Shown piece after piece: positions 38,287-48,419 of a stretch of DNA of 57,275 nt (position 1 is the first letter of the stretch; every line of letters starts with the position of its first letter). Made by a program: the position numbers and the translations under genes. The stretch comes from Parachlamydiaceae bacterium. Its GTDB lineage: Bacteria > Chlamydiota > Chlamydiia > Chlamydiales > Parachlamydiaceae. The notes under the pieces are model-generated. The model was not told the DNA's origin and did no database searches. It worked only from the letters and a program-made list of their open reading frames with translations. The stretch is taken from contig JASBUW010000129.1 of assembly GCA_030147755.1 (NCBI GenBank), positions 1-57,275 of the forward strand. The letters are read 5' to 3'.

Positions 38287-38958
38287 ATGTCTTCTACTAT
38301 TCCGACTTGTACCTTTAGCTACATGATTACTCATCCTGAAAACCAAATCATACCACGTTTCCAATTAGAACCGGAGAATGCTAAAGTTGCATTTTTTATT
38401 GTTAAAGAATTATCTTCAAAAACTTTTAATTTTATACAATCAAAAGCAGCAGAAATAAAAGCTCCAATTAAGTTTCAAGCCACTCTCAAATTTTCACTAG
38501 AGCAAGGTTTAGAAATTGAAGGTGCAATTGATGCAAAACTGCGCGCTTATCTTATGGATGAGGGGCCAACAATAGTTCCAAAGCAAAACGCTCAAAATCT
38601 TGAGAGATTACACGTGAAACAGGATAATAATGTTTCTGATTCCGTAAAAGAGTGCGTAAAAAAACAATTCAAAACACAAAAGAATTTTGAAGATGCTTTT
38701 ATCGCATTCGATTATTGGGCCTTTCGTATGTATCAAGAAAGTGGAACGGAGGAATCTATAAGCCTTAAAATAAAGATTGTAGCAGCTAAAGTTTTAGGAT
38801 CTGTTCGTCCAGTCAAAAAAGAAGAGGTTGCATCTAGCAAAGGTAAGCAACCTGCAGAAGAAGATGTGCTTTCCAAAGGCCTAGAAACATTGCAAATTTC
38901 AAAAGCTTCAGTGTTAGAAAAGACTGCTTCTGGCAAAGATAAATCATCTGAAAGATAA
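38287..38958 (+). CDS. Unrecognised soluble protein
   Basis: A 223-residue protein with no signal peptide or membrane segment. It has a mixed alpha/beta N-terminal region and a charged Ser/Lys-rich tail with SSKGKQPAEEDVLSKGLETL. I do not recognise the fold. A good AAGGAG precedes the start at suitable distance. It is isolated between the giant palindrome and another hairpin. A candidate lineage-specific or effector gene, without direct support. Confidence 0.55.
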   Translation: MSSTIPTCTFSYMITHPENQIIPRFQLEPENAKVAFFIVKELSSKTFNFIQSKAAEIKAPIKFQATLKFSLEQGLEIEGAIDAKLRAYLMDEGPTIVPKQNAQNLERLHVKQDNNVSDSVKECVKKQFKTQKNFEDAFIAFDYWAFRMYQESGTEESISLKIKIVAAKVLGSVRPVKKEEVASSKGKQPAEEDVLSKGLETLQISKASVLEKTASGKDKSSER

Positions 38959-38980
38959 AGAATTTCGAACACGCTCAACA

Positions 38981-39116
38981 GAAAAGACAAAAACGACAAA
39001 CGACGATAACGACAAAAAAGACCTTAAGGACAAACGACAACCATGATTTAGTTCTTTTGCCGTTTGTCCTTAAGGTCGTTTTTGTCGTTATTGCCGTTTG
39101 TCGTTTTTGTCTTTTC
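38981..39116. repeat. GACAAACGAC-type palindrome downstream of lpdA
   Basis: 58-bp arms (38981-39038 and 39059-39116) with only a few mismatches, made of GACAAACGAC and GGACAAACGAC units. It lies between the stops of two convergent genes, ending 5 bases from lpdA. Same family as 18365 and 28037. Confidence 0.92.
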
Positions 39117-39120
39117 CATT

Positions 39121-40521
39121 TTAATGATGCAAGGGCCTTCCCAAAGCATCCAAAGCTGCTTCTTTAATGGCTTCACTCAAAGTAGGATGTGCTTGCGCCG
39201 CATTCGCTAAATCTTCGACGGTTGCTTGCTTTTGAATGGCCAGCATCCCTTCTGCTATCAATTCTGACGCATGTGGTCCCACAATATGCATCCCCAGCAT
39301 GCGACCTGATGCTTGATCCCTTATGATTTTGACAAATCCTTCGGTTTCTCCACTGCAACGTGCGCGTGAATTTCCTCTAAAATAGCTGATACCTGTTTGG
39401 ATCGAAAGACTGGCTTGCAAAGCTTCTTGCTCTGATAAACCCACAGAAGCGACTTCAGGATAAGTATAAATCACATTGGGAATGCTCAAATAATTGACAG
39501 CCGTTGTTTGACCTTTCAACGCCTCTACCACCGCGATTCCTTCCGCTGAAGCGCGATGCGCCAACATCACGCCCTCAATCACGTCCCCTATGGCAAAAAT
39601 ATGGGGTTGTGCGGTACGAAACATCTCGTCTACCGGAATAAACCCTTGTTTAGTTGTTTGAACACCTATGCGTTCTAAATGTAATCCTGCTGTATGAGGC
39701 TTTCGTCCCACTGCCACCAAGACAGTTTGCACACTTTTATTCTGCAGCGTACCTTGTTGATCAATCGTGACAATGACTTCTTCCGGCTGCACAACAGCGG
39801 TGACGACACGACTGGACAACCAAAATTCTATGCCTTGTTTTTTTAGGCTTTGTAAGAGTTGCTTAGAAAGAGCAGCATCCATTGCCGGACAAATATGGTC
39901 CAGCATCTCGACGATCGTGACTTGCGCTCCCAAGCGCTGATAAACAGAAGCCAATTCGACTCCAATGACTCCCCCGCCTACTACGAGCAATCGTTCAGGA
40001 ATACGCGCTAAGCTTAAAGCTCCTGTGGAAGATACAATTTGTTTCTCATCAAAAGGCAAATCTGGTAATGCAATGGGTTCTGAACCGGACGCGATCAAAA
40101 TGTAAGTCGCTTCAATGGTTTTTTGTTCACCATTCGCTTGCTTAACCAAAAGATGGTGATCATCGACAAATTCTGCTTCTCCTTGAATGACCGTAATGGC
40201 ATGGCGTTTCAAAAGTCCTGCGATGCCTTCTACTAAACCGCTCACAATTTTCTTTTTGCGTTCCATCAGTGTGGAAAAATTTACTTTTAAATCGGTATAC
40301 TCTAACCCATGTTCCTTTCCTTCCCGTTGCAAATGCGCTAGCATCTCTGTCGATTGTAAAAGCGCCTTCGAAGGAATGCAACCCACATTGAGGCAAGTTC
40401 CTCCTAAGGTGGCTCGTTTATCGATACATACGGTTTTGAATCCCAATTGGGCAGCACGAATGGCTGCGATATATCCCCCAGGGCCTGCTCCAATTACAGC
40501 TATGTCATAAGTTTCAGCCAT
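39121..40521 (-). CDS. lpdA: Dihydrolipoamide dehydrogenase (E3)
   Basis: A 466-residue FAD enzyme that reoxidises dihydrolipoyl groups of 2-oxoacid dehydrogenase complexes. The FAD-binding start is IGAGPGGYIAAIRAAQLG. The redox disulfide is GGTCLNVGCIPSK, and the NAD-binding fold is VVGGGVIGVELA. The active-site His is in AHPTLSEAIKEAA. It follows sucB by 10 bases, so sucA-sucB-lpdA encode the whole 2-oxoglutarate dehydrogenase. In Chlamydia, lpdA is, to my memory, elsewhere. Confidence 0.97.
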   Translation of the reverse strand: MAETYDIAVIGAGPGGYIAAIRAAQLGFKTVCIDKRATLGGTCLNVGCIPSKALLQSTEMLAHLQREGKEHGLEYTDLKVNFSTLMERKKKIVSGLVEGIAGLLKRHAITVIQGEAEFVDDHHLLVKQANGEQKTIEATYILIASGSEPIALPDLPFDEKQIVSSTGALSLARIPERLLVVGGGVIGVELASVYQRLGAQVTIVEMLDHICPAMDAALSKQLLQSLKKQGIEFWLSSRVVTAVVQPEEVIVTIDQQGTLQNKSVQTVLVAVGRKPHTAGLHLERIGVQTTKQGFIPVDEMFRTAQPHIFAIGDVIEGVMLAHRASAEGIAVVEALKGQTTAVNYLSIPNVIYTYPEVASVGLSEQEALQASLSIQTGISYFRGNSRARCSGETEGFVKIIRDQASGRMLGMHIVGPHASELIAEGMLAIQKQATVEDLANAAQAHPTLSEAIKEAALDALGRPLHH

Positions 40522-40531
40522 TGTGTATTCC

Positions 40532-41692
40532 TCACACTTCTAATAATAAACGAGAAGGATCTTCCAACATGTTTTTGAGATGCACAAGAAACGTCACCGC
40601 TTCTTTGCCATCAACCAAACGATGATCATAACTCAAAGCCACATACATCATAGGACGGATCACCACTTGGTCGTTGATGGCCACTGGACGTTTTTCAATT
40701 TTGTGCATCCCTAGAATGCCACATTGGGGCGGAACTAAAATAGGCGTAGATAACAAAGAACCATACGTCCCGCCATTCGTAATCGTAAAACCGGCTCCTT
40801 GCAGATCTGTCACCGCTAAACTTCCTTCTCGTGCTTTCTTAGCATAGTTTTCTAAACTACGCTCAATATCTGCATAACTTAAGCGATCACAATCGCGAAT
40901 GACCGGAACAATGACGCCTTTATCGGTTCCGACGGCAACGCCAATGTCATAATATTCGCGATGCACCACTTCTTCCCCATCTAAATAAGAATTGATATCC
41001 GGCAGCGCTTGTAACGCCGACACGGTAGCTTTCACAAAAAAGGACATAAACCCTAGTTTACAGCCATATTTTTTGGTAAAAGTTTCTTTGTACTTCTCGC
41101 GTAATTGAATCACTTCTGTCAAATCAATCTCATTAAACGTCGTCAACATCGCTGTCGTTTGCTGTGCTTCGACTAAACGCTTCGCAATCACTTTGCGGAT
41201 TTTAGACATAGGACGACGCGTTTCGCGTGATTTGGTTTCTTGGACAGGGGTCTTTTCAATAGGAGTTGAAGCAGGAGCAGGAGCTGTATGCAAATCAGTT
41301 AAAAAGTTTTCTTTCGTGTAACGTAAAGCTTGTTCTTGCATAGGAACAGAGACTTTTGCCGTTTCTGTTTTTTGAGGAGCAGGCTCAGGAGCAGGCGCTG
41401 ATTGTGGTTGTGAGACGGGTTTTGCCTCTTCTTTGACAGCAGGCATATCAGCCGCAGCCACAGATTCAACATTTCCAATGATTTGTCCAATTTTTACTGT
41501 ATCACCCGGTTGAACAGATAACGTCAAGCGCCCTGCTTGTGGAGCATACAGCACCTGATTGACTTTGTCTGTCTCTAATTCCACTATTTCTGCATCAGCT
41601 TTCACAATCGATCCCGTAGGCGCTAAAATTTGTCCTACGGTTGCTTCTGAAATGGATTCACCCAAAGAAGGAACTTTAATATCATTTTTCAT
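40532..41692 (-). CDS. sucB: Dihydrolipoyl succinyltransferase (E2)
   Basis: A 386-residue E2 subunit of the 2-oxoglutarate dehydrogenase complex. The lipoyl domain has the [17 protein letters not shown] motif with the modified Lys. An Ala/Pro linker follows, then a short peripheral-binding region and the catalytic domain. The active-site motif is [13 protein letters not shown] with the catalytic His. The start overlaps the sucA stop by 4 bases (ATGA). Confidence 0.96.
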   Translation of the reverse strand: MKNDIKVPSLGESISEATVGQILAPTGSIVKADAEIVELETDKVNQVLYAPQAGRLTLSVQPGDTVKIGQIIGNVESVAAADMPAVKEEAKPVSQPQSAPAPEPAPQKTETAKVSVPMQEQALRYTKENFLTDLHTAPAPASTPIEKTPVQETKSRETRRPMSKIRKVIAKRLVEAQQTTAMLTTFNEIDLTEVIQLREKYKETFTKKYGCKLGFMSFFVKATVSALQALPDINSYLDGEEVVHREYYDIGVAVGTDKGVIVPVIRDCDRLSYADIERSLENYAKKAREGSLAVTDLQGAGFTITNGGTYGSLLSTPILVPPQCGILGMHKIEKRPVAINDQVVIRPMMYVALSYDHRLVDGKEAVTFLVHLKNMLEDPSRLLLEV

Positions 41693-44403
41693 AGTTGGAA
41701 CACCTGCTGTAAAATATGCGCATGTTCTTGTTTATGTTGTGCATAAAAACCTGTGGCGGGTGTTGCACTGGATTCCCGCCCTGCAAAAGAAAGAGGTTTA
41801 TGCGAAGGTAAAAGAGAAGGTAAATGAGCTGAGATAAAAGGCCAAGCGCCCATATTTTGGGGCTCATCTTGTGCCCATACATAATCTTGAGCTTCTTTAT
41901 AATTTGCCAAAATTTTCTGCAAGCGCTCTTTATCTAAAGGATAAAGCTGTTCAATACGCACAAGCGCAATTTCTAGACGCTGTTCTTTCTGACGATATGC
42001 CTCTAAATCATAATAAATGCGTCCACTACATAAAACAACACGGCGCACTTGTGTAGGATGGCTAGGATCATTTAAAATGGGATAAAATTGTCCTTCCGTT
42101 AAATCAGCCAAACGGCTTATGCACGCTTGATGCCGTAATAATCCTTTTGGCGTAAACACAACCAGAGGTTTCATCCATGGTTGCTTGACTTGACGACGCA
42201 AGAGATGAAACAACTGCGCAGGAACCGTCGGATTGACAATGACCAAATTTTCATGTCCCGCCAAAGCTAAAAAGCGCTCTAAACGGGCAGAAGAATGTTC
42301 AGGACCTTGTCCTTCAAATCCATGCGGTAAAAAAAGCACTAAATTAGAGCACTGTCCCCACTTTTGTTCTCCGCTTGCCAAGTATTGATCGATGATCACT
42401 TGAGCGGAATTCACAAAATCCCCAAACTGTGCCTCCCAAATCGTCAACCCTTTACGACACACGGTGCTATATCCATACTCAAATCCTAAAGCGGCAACTT
42501 CTGATAAAAGAGAATTGATCACTTCAAATCGTCCTTGTCCTTCTTTGAGATGAGCTAAAGGCATATATGTTGTTCGATTTTCTTGATCTGTCCACAAAGC
42601 ATGCCGATGACTGAATGTTCCTCGTCCACTATCCTGACCGGCTAATCGCACAGAAATTCCTTCCCACACCAGTGTAGCATAGGCTAAAAACTCAGCTAAT
42701 CCCCAATCTAAGGGTTTATCTTGTTGCACAGCTTGTAAACGCTCTTTAAACAAATTAGCTAATTTAGGATGCGGATGAAAATCCGCAGGGATGATGCTAA
42801 AACGCTCGGCAACCTGTTGAAGAAGTGGCAGTTCCACTCGCGTTTCAACAGGACGAAAGGGATCAAATGTTTCTTGAAGGGTTGGACTTTTTTGCTCAGG
42901 CGCTTGCTGTGTTTTGGTATAGGCTTCTTGCAAATCCTTCCGAATTTGTTCTTCGTGAGCGAGCGCTACGTCTTGTTCAATGATCCCTTCTTGAATGAGT
43001 TGGTCACGGTATAAGCTATTGACAGGCGTTTTCTTACGAATCAATTGATACTCTAAAGGCTGCGTAAAGGCAGGCTCATCCCCTTCATTATGTCCATATT
43101 TACGGTAGCAGTTAAAATCGATAAAGACATCGCAATGAAAACGTTGTCGTATTTCAAACGCAAACAAAGCCACACGCACGCAATTTTCAGGATCATCTCC
43201 ATTCACATGCAAAACAGGAATTCCAAATGTGCGTGCAATATCTGTACAATAGGGTGTGGAGCGCCCTTCTTGAGGCGACGTCGTAAAACCCACTTGATTA
43301 TTGACGGCAATATGAATCGTTCCTCCTGTTTCATAACCGGGCAATTGACTCAGCTGCAGCGTTTCATAGACCACGCCTTGTCCCGCTAAAGCAGCATCGC
43401 CATGCATGAGCAAAGGAAGGATGTGTTTTCTTTCTTGTTCATCTCCTACTAAAAATTGCTTGGCACGCGTTTGCCCTTCGATGACGGGATCAATTGTTTC
43501 CAAATGACTTGGATTAGGGGCCATCGTCAATTTAATCTTTTGCCCATAAAGAGTCGTGACATTTTCATTGGCATGTCCCTTATGATAACGAATATCTCCC
43601 ATCCCTTCTAAATGAAAGGGAACATATTCTTCATCAAAATCTCTCAGAATATTTTCAAAGGATTTATTTAATACATTGGCCAGCACATTTAAACGTCCCC
43701 GATGAGACATACCGATAAAGATTTCCTCTACACCTTCTCGCGCTGCTTGTGCAATCAAAAGCGTCAACATAGGAATGAGACTGACAGCGCCTTCAAGCGA
43801 AAAGCGTTTTTTTCCTGTATGCTTGGTATGCAAAAAATTTTCCAGTAGTTCTGCTTGATCAAGCATTTTTAGAATCAACCGTTTTTCATCTGCAGCCAAA
43901 GGACGCGTAAAACGATCCGATTCAATTTGTTGCTGTAACCATTGTTCTAAAGCTAAGTTATTTAAGTTAGCAAACTCAAATCCAATGGAACGACAATAGC
44001 GTTGTTTTAACGCTTCTAAAATTTCATCCAGAGAAGCTTCTGCTTTTGGCAAAACACCCAAGGTGGGAAAAAGTTGTTGTTTTTCTTCCGGTTTAAAACC
44101 TAAGATTTCTAAATTGAGATGTTGAGGCTCGACAGAAGCTTCAACCGCAATAGGATTAATCGCTGCCAAATAATGCCCGTAGCGACGGTAAGCCTCAATG
44201 AGTTGCGCGATGCGATATTCTTGCGATCCTATTGACAAGGCAGAAGAAAGAGCGGGAGCTCCAACAAGTTGTTTTTCAATATCTTGAAAAAATTGCTGCC
44301 AATGAGGACTGACATTAGAAGGTTGTTGCTGATAGTGTTGATAGAGATTTTCTAAAAAGGCAAGATTGACAATATGCCCTTCTGGAGGATAATCTTTGAC
44401 CAT
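41689..44403 (-). CDS. sucA: 2-oxoglutarate dehydrogenase E1
   Basis: A 904-residue thiamine-diphosphate enzyme that decarboxylates 2-oxoglutarate. [39 protein letters not shown], and [14 protein letters not shown] are diagnostic. The C-terminal region with GAWPF is typical of bacterial SucA. Together with sucB and lpdA it converts 2-oxoglutarate to succinyl-CoA, using the same substrate pool as MenD. Confidence 0.98.
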   Translation of the reverse strand: MVKDYPPEGHIVNLAFLENLYQHYQQQPSNVSPHWQQFFQDIEKQLVGAPALSSALSIGSQEYRIAQLIEAYRRYGHYLAAINPIAVEASVEPQHLNLEILGFKPEEKQQLFPTLGVLPKAEASLDEILEALKQRYCRSIGFEFANLNNLALEQWLQQQIESDRFTRPLAADEKRLILKMLDQAELLENFLHTKHTGKKRFSLEGAVSLIPMLTLLIAQAAREGVEEIFIGMSHRGRLNVLANVLNKSFENILRDFDEEYVPFHLEGMGDIRYHKGHANENVTTLYGQKIKLTMAPNPSHLETIDPVIEGQTRAKQFLVGDEQERKHILPLLMHGDAALAGQGVVYETLQLSQLPGYETGGTIHIAVNNQVGFTTSPQEGRSTPYCTDIARTFGIPVLHVNGDDPENCVRVALFAFEIRQRFHCDVFIDFNCYRKYGHNEGDEPAFTQPLEYQLIRKKTPVNSLYRDQLIQEGIIEQDVALAHEEQIRKDLQEAYTKTQQAPEQKSPTLQETFDPFRPVETRVELPLLQQVAERFSIIPADFHPHPKLANLFKERLQAVQQDKPLDWGLAEFLAYATLVWEGISVRLAGQDSGRGTFSHRHALWTDQENRTTYMPLAHLKEGQGRFEVINSLLSEVAALGFEYGYSTVCRKGLTIWEAQFGDFVNSAQVIIDQYLASGEQKWGQCSNLVLFLPHGFEGQGPEHSSARLERFLALAGHENLVIVNPTVPAQLFHLLRRQVKQPWMKPLVVFTPKGLLRHQACISRLADLTEGQFYPILNDPSHPTQVRRVVLCSGRIYYDLEAYRQKEQRLEIALVRIEQLYPLDKERLQKILANYKEAQDYVWAQDEPQNMGAWPFISAHLPSLLPSHKPLSFAGRESSATPATGFYAQHKQEHAHILQQVFQL

Positions 44404-44489
44404 TTGTGTGAGCTCCTCTATCCGATCTGCTAAAACCTTAGATTTAACGTAGCAAACGATATTTGAAAAGCATAAATTGATGATGACAA

Positions 44490-45251
44490 ATGCAAAAAAG
44501 AAAACTTAAAGATACGCGAAGCGTTTGGAGGGCGAAAGTCCTCTTTCGCTTTTTTGAAATGGACCAGATAAAGTCGCTTTATAGGAAAGCAAAAAAGACC
44601 TTTCGCCCTCCAAACGCTTCGCGTATTCTGATTATCTTGTTGTACTTATTGATAGGTTGCCAATCAACTCCCCCTAATCCCATTCCTCATTGGCAACAAT
44701 TTGCGGGACGCGATGATGGAATCTCTCTCGCACGCCCTTTGCTCTACCGCGCAAATGTTCCTTTTACCTGGCAACGTCAAGATCCTAATTCGACAGAATC
44801 TATTACAGATACAACAAAAGCCATCTGTACGTTTTACATTCCGCAAGGAGAGCAAACCATACGTCTCACCATTCATACTTTTCCTATTGGAGAAGCTTAT
44901 CCACGCATTCCCCCTCAAGCGCAAATAGCACGGTGGAAAACACAATTTGACGAACTCGATGCTTTAGCCACAAGGATCCAACCTGAAACTCGTGGAGGAT
45001 TCAGTGGACTTTTCTTTGAAGGACAAGGATTCATCCAAGGACAAGCCTCCAAAGTATTAGGATGGAGTATGCAATTAGCAGCAGTTTATGAAAGACAACT
45101 CAGCTTAGAGAAACATACGTTAGATCGAGTAAAACGCGCAGATTATACGATTAAAGCGCAAGGTCCGATCGAGTTAGTCAATCAACATCGCGCAGAGATC
45201 GTAGCATTCGCTCAAAGCTTTGAACTCATTGATGAATTACCCATACCGTGA
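44490..45251 (+). CDS. Putative lipoprotein with hairpin in its start region
   Basis: A 253-residue frame containing a lipobox (ILLYLLIGCQS) with Cys57. The mature part (about 195 residues) has no family I recognise. A 27-bp perfect inverted repeat (44512-44538/44600-44626) lies over the coding start and signal peptide. The true start may be the ATG at 44559, giving a 34-residue signal peptide. From memory, Chlamydia has a small hypothetical gene beside sucA, so this could be an ortholog. Lgt at 33915 would lipidate it. Confidence 0.6.
   Translation: MQKRKLKDTRSVWRAKVLFRFFEMDQIKSLYRKAKKTFRPPNASRILIILLYLLIGCQSTPPNPIPHWQQFAGRDDGISLARPLLYRANVPFTWQRQDPNSTESITDTTKAICTFYIPQGEQTIRLTIHTFPIGEAYPRIPPQAQIARWKTQFDELDALATRIQPETRGGFSGLFFEGQGFIQGQASKVLGWSMQLAAVYERQLSLEKHTLDRVKRADYTIKAQGPIELVNQHRAEIVAFAQSFELIDELPIP
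44512..44626. repeat. Inverted repeat across the lipoprotein signal peptide
   Basis: Arms at 44512-44538 and 44600-44626 are perfectly complementary over 27 bp (ATACGCGAAGCGTTTGGAGG and its complement). The loop has a second partial stem. The outer sequence resembles the ACGCGAAGCGT arm at 7584. It appears to be an inserted hairpin repeat that became part of the reading frame. Confidence 0.9.
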
Positions 45252-45253
45252 AT

Positions 45254-47536
45254 TTATACTGTTATCGCTGCTGCTACGGGAAAAGGATATTTCTTTTTCA
45301 ATGCTTCCAGCTTGTTTAAAGCCTCCACACAAGAAAGACGTTCATCAACCCTTAACTTTAATAATTGCTTTGTCAAATCTATAAGATCGCTTCTGATATT
45401 CTTTTCTTCTGTAGAAAATGAGCTGTCATCAAAATTATTGAACTGCTGCTGAATGAACTGGTCTAATCTCGCTTGAGATAAGCTGCTAAAAACTGTTCTC
45501 TCATCAAAAGAATATATCCCTAATAATAGATACACCAAAGATACTCCTAAAGCAAAAGCATCTGATTTAGCTGATCCTTCCCGCTCAGGAGGTATGTACG
45601 CAGGGCTTCCACTAGTTTGATAATCACCAATACGCGCAACAAGGCCAAAATCATGTAAGTAGCCTACAACAGGAGTGGTTTGACTAGTGAGATCGCCTTT
45701 AAAAAGAAAATTACCAGGTTTAAAATCCGAATGAAATCTTCTCGTACCATGTAAAGCAATCAACCCTTTTACTACATCTGTGAGAGCGTAAAGAATTTGA
45801 CGAGGAGGCCCTTTGATTAATTTCTCCCCATCTCCTGTCATTTCTTGTTGAACAGCTAAACATTTTTCATAACCCACACGTGTTGCAATAAAAGGAGGCA
45901 TCACATTCTGAAGTTTAAGATTTAAGATTCTTTCCTCAGTTTTTAATTCTTCTTGAGGTGGGTTAGCATAAGGATTACATTTGGGTTTTTTAAAACTTAA
46001 CACAATCACATTTGAAAGATCAGAAACCGCTTTAGCCGCTTTCTTAAATGTTCCACGCCCCATTGCATAAGTCCGAATAAAGAAATGTTTATTTCGATCA
46101 ATTTCAAATCCGTAACGTTTATCCTTTTTCTTTTTCTTATAACACGCGCCTGCCTTCCAGTGATCGTCTACTTTTTTCAGAGCATGTAAGAGCATGTTCG
46201 CGTTTATCTTTTCGTTTTCTAATAATTTTAGAAAGCTAGGATCCATCACTGCCGCTCGAACAGGTGAAGACGCATTTAAGACATGAAAAAAGTCATTCAT
46301 GTTCACTTTAGTTTTGGCCGTTTTTTCTATTTTTAGGAGAGAAAATAAAACAGTTAAATCCATTTCAGGATTGCATAAGAAAGAAAATAAAGCCTGAGAA
46401 CCGGTTTCAGCAGATATTCCTTCTTGTTGAAGCAGCGCGGCCAATTGTTTCAATTTTTGATCAAATGCTGCCTCTTTTGATAATTCTACTTCAAAAAGTG
46501 TAGAAGCTCCGTTTTTACTCCATTCAGTCAATTTTGTCAGAAAATGCTTAGTAAAAGAAGGATCCTGTTCCAGTTGCTGAATGAAACGCTCATTTTGCTG
46601 ATTAGTTTGCCCTTTCATGAATGTCTGCGCCTCTTCATGATTGAGAATATAATCATAACTTTCTGATTTGAATTGAATGGCATTAATCTCTTTAAAAAAT
46701 GCTAAAAACTCCGGAATTCCTAAAATTCCCTTCCAAGGAACTACAGTTTGATTTGCCGTTTTTACCCCATTTGTTAAGCGATGGAGTTCTTCCATCACAC
46801 GGAAATCTTTTTCATTTTTCAATATTCGCAATAAATTAGATTGAATATCTGCAGGTAATTTTACAAAAGCATTTAATAATGTTTCATTATCAATAATTTT
46901 AGCTAAAACTTTATCTTCAAGATTGTGAGAAATTTTTCTTATCAATTGTTTGAGAGAAGAGCTTTCACTTATTTTCTGAAGGAGAAAAATATTTCCTTCC
47001 ACACCTTGCACTTTTTGACCTTTTACTTCTTTAAGCACTTCTACGTCTTCGCCAAACATTAATTGAGAAAGGTTATAATAACGCATAGGATTAAGGAGAG
47101 AATTAAGTTGATTGTAACCTTCTACGATATCTAAATTTTTTTGCTTGTTAACAACTGCAATGAGTTTTCGTACGTTATCATTTGCAGAGCGATAGGTGTG
47201 ATTAGCATGGATCAGTTGAGCAAGAGCCGCAGGATTCACTTCTCGTAATACCGCACGCTTCACTCCTGTTGCACTGCTTAATTGGCTAACAGAAATAAAT
47301 AAAGGTTCCGTTCTCCCTTTGATGGGCACGGCCACGTGATTGACACCCCATAACCATTTAGAAAATCTAGATTGTGACGGTTTTTTCTCAAACAAACTCA
47401 GCGTTTTTGCTGTTCCTTTAAAATTATAAACTTCAATAGAGGCTTGATAGGTTCTCGTAAAAAACAGCCATTTTTTTTCGTGTTTAGGCTGTATCCATCT
47501 ATCAGGAACAAAATCAAAATCACCGTATATATTCAT
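45254..47536 (-). CDS. Large protein-kinase-like protein, putative effector
   Basis: A 760-residue protein with a kinase-like domain in its C-terminal 260 residues. A glycine loop YAMGRGTFKKAAKA and a candidate Lys in VIVLSFKK are followed by HSDFKPGN, with catalytic Asp604, Lys606 and Asn609. The DFG motif is at 629-631 (LHDFGLVARI), and SPAYIPPERE resembles the APE segment. The first 480 residues are helical with no recognised domain. No signal peptide. Unlike the Pkn1-like protein it keeps its catalytic Asp. It converges with the lipoprotein gene with 2 bases between stops. Secretion is inference. Confidence 0.72.
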   Translation of the reverse strand: MNIYGDFDFVPDRWIQPKHEKKWLFFTRTYQASIEVYNFKGTAKTLSLFEKKPSQSRFSKWLWGVNHVAVPIKGRTEPLFISVSQLSSATGVKRAVLREVNPAALAQLIHANHTYRSANDNVRKLIAVVNKQKNLDIVEGYNQLNSLLNPMRYYNLSQLMFGEDVEVLKEVKGQKVQGVEGNIFLLQKISESSSLKQLIRKISHNLEDKVLAKIIDNETLLNAFVKLPADIQSNLLRILKNEKDFRVMEELHRLTNGVKTANQTVVPWKGILGIPEFLAFFKEINAIQFKSESYDYILNHEEAQTFMKGQTNQQNERFIQQLEQDPSFTKHFLTKLTEWSKNGASTLFEVELSKEAAFDQKLKQLAALLQQEGISAETGSQALFSFLCNPEMDLTVLFSLLKIEKTAKTKVNMNDFFHVLNASSPVRAAVMDPSFLKLLENEKINANMLLHALKKVDDHWKAGACYKKKKKDKRYGFEIDRNKHFFIRTYAMGRGTFKKAAKAVSDLSNVIVLSFKKPKCNPYANPPQEELKTEERILNLKLQNVMPPFIATRVGYEKCLAVQQEMTGDGEKLIKGPPRQILYALTDVVKGLIALHGTRRFHSDFKPGNFLFKGDLTSQTTPVVGYLHDFGLVARIGDYQTSGSPAYIPPEREGSAKSDAFALGVSLVYLLLGIYSFDERTVFSSLSQARLDQFIQQQFNNFDDSSFSTEEKNIRSDLIDLTKQLLKLRVDERLSCVEALNKLEALKKKYPFPVAAAITV

Positions 47537-47772
47537 AACAAAAATCTCAGTTGTTTAATATAATTTAACTAAATCATACTATTTATTTATAAATATAAAA
47601 TAAACAAGTTGTTTTATTTGGATTAATTTAATTTTAAAAAATAAATTAATAAACAATTAAATTCACAAATTTTTTTTAAATTTAGTTAAATTTGTTTTTT
47701 AATTGATTAATTTTCTTATTTTCAGTAATCTACTAGAGGATAAACCTTCACTCAACTTTATAAGGAGCTGTT

Positions 47773-48372
47773 ATGTTGACAAGTTTTATCCAAAAGTTTT
47801 TCGTTATCGTCATTCTGACGACTTCGCTAATTTCCCCTGTTTTTGCTCTTCAAGATTATCAAATTGAGAATCAACCCCACGTGATAGAAAAAGTGATTCA
47901 ATTTGAGCAAAAAGGGATCCTTAAGCAAAAAGACAATGGGTATTTATACATTGAAGTCGCGAATGACTTCATTGCTGAAGCGCTACCATTGATTGACGCA
48001 CCAGGAAGAATTGTTCCTCCCCGGCACTACACAAGTAAAAAAGGAATTGGAGCTCATATTAGCGTGATGTATGAGAATGAGCAAATTTTGAATGAAATAT
48101 GGGAAATCAAGGAGTTAGGTCAGGAGTTTACCTTTACAGTCATAGAATTGCGCACAATAAAATTGAATAAAGATAACAAAGTAAAAAAGCTTTGGTTACT
48201 TGCAGTGGTAGCTCCTGAATTGGAACAACTGCGAGAAAGTTATGGTCTTCCCTCTAAATTGAAAGGACATGATTTTCATATTACCATTGGCACCCAAGTT
48301 CCCGGCAAGCCTGCAGGACAAACAAATAGACTGATTCTTGAAGAGGTTGAAGAATTAGAAGAAGCGGCTTAA
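47773..48372 (+). CDS. Secreted 2H-phosphoesterase-like protein
   Basis: A 199-residue protein with a signal peptide ending near FALQ at residue 26. Two H-x-[ST] motifs are His95-Ser97 in GAHISVMY and His169-Thr171 in DFHITIGT, about 74 residues apart, as in 2H phosphoesterases (LigT, CPDase and related folds). This family cleaves cyclic or 2'-5' nucleotide phosphates. Here the enzyme would act outside the bacterium. Activity and substrate are not predicted from sequence. The gene has AAGGAG before its start and a terminator after it. Confidence 0.65.
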   Translation: MLTSFIQKFFVIVILTTSLISPVFALQDYQIENQPHVIEKVIQFEQKGILKQKDNGYLYIEVANDFIAEALPLIDAPGRIVPPRHYTSKKGIGAHISVMYENEQILNEIWEIKELGQEFTFTVIELRTIKLNKDNKVKKLWLLAVVAPELEQLRESYGLPSKLKGHDFHITIGTQVPGKPAGQTNRLILEEVEELEEAA

Positions 48373-48381
48373 GTCACTTTT

Positions 48382-48415
48382 AATAGAGAGGCGAATTTAA
48401 ATTCGCCTTTCTATT
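48382..48415. terminator. Bidirectional terminator between convergent genes
   Basis: A palindrome with 17-base arms containing AGGCGAATTT and its complement, flanked by T-rich sequence on both strands. It separates the 2H-phosphoesterase-like gene from the ATPase gene. Confidence 0.85.
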
Positions 48416-48419
48416 TCAA

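Noticed and set aside
45254-47536. Suspicion that the large kinase is a pseudokinase because HRD reads HSD
   Set aside because: The Arg is changed but the catalytic Asp, the following Lys and Asn, and DFG are kept; activity is plausible.
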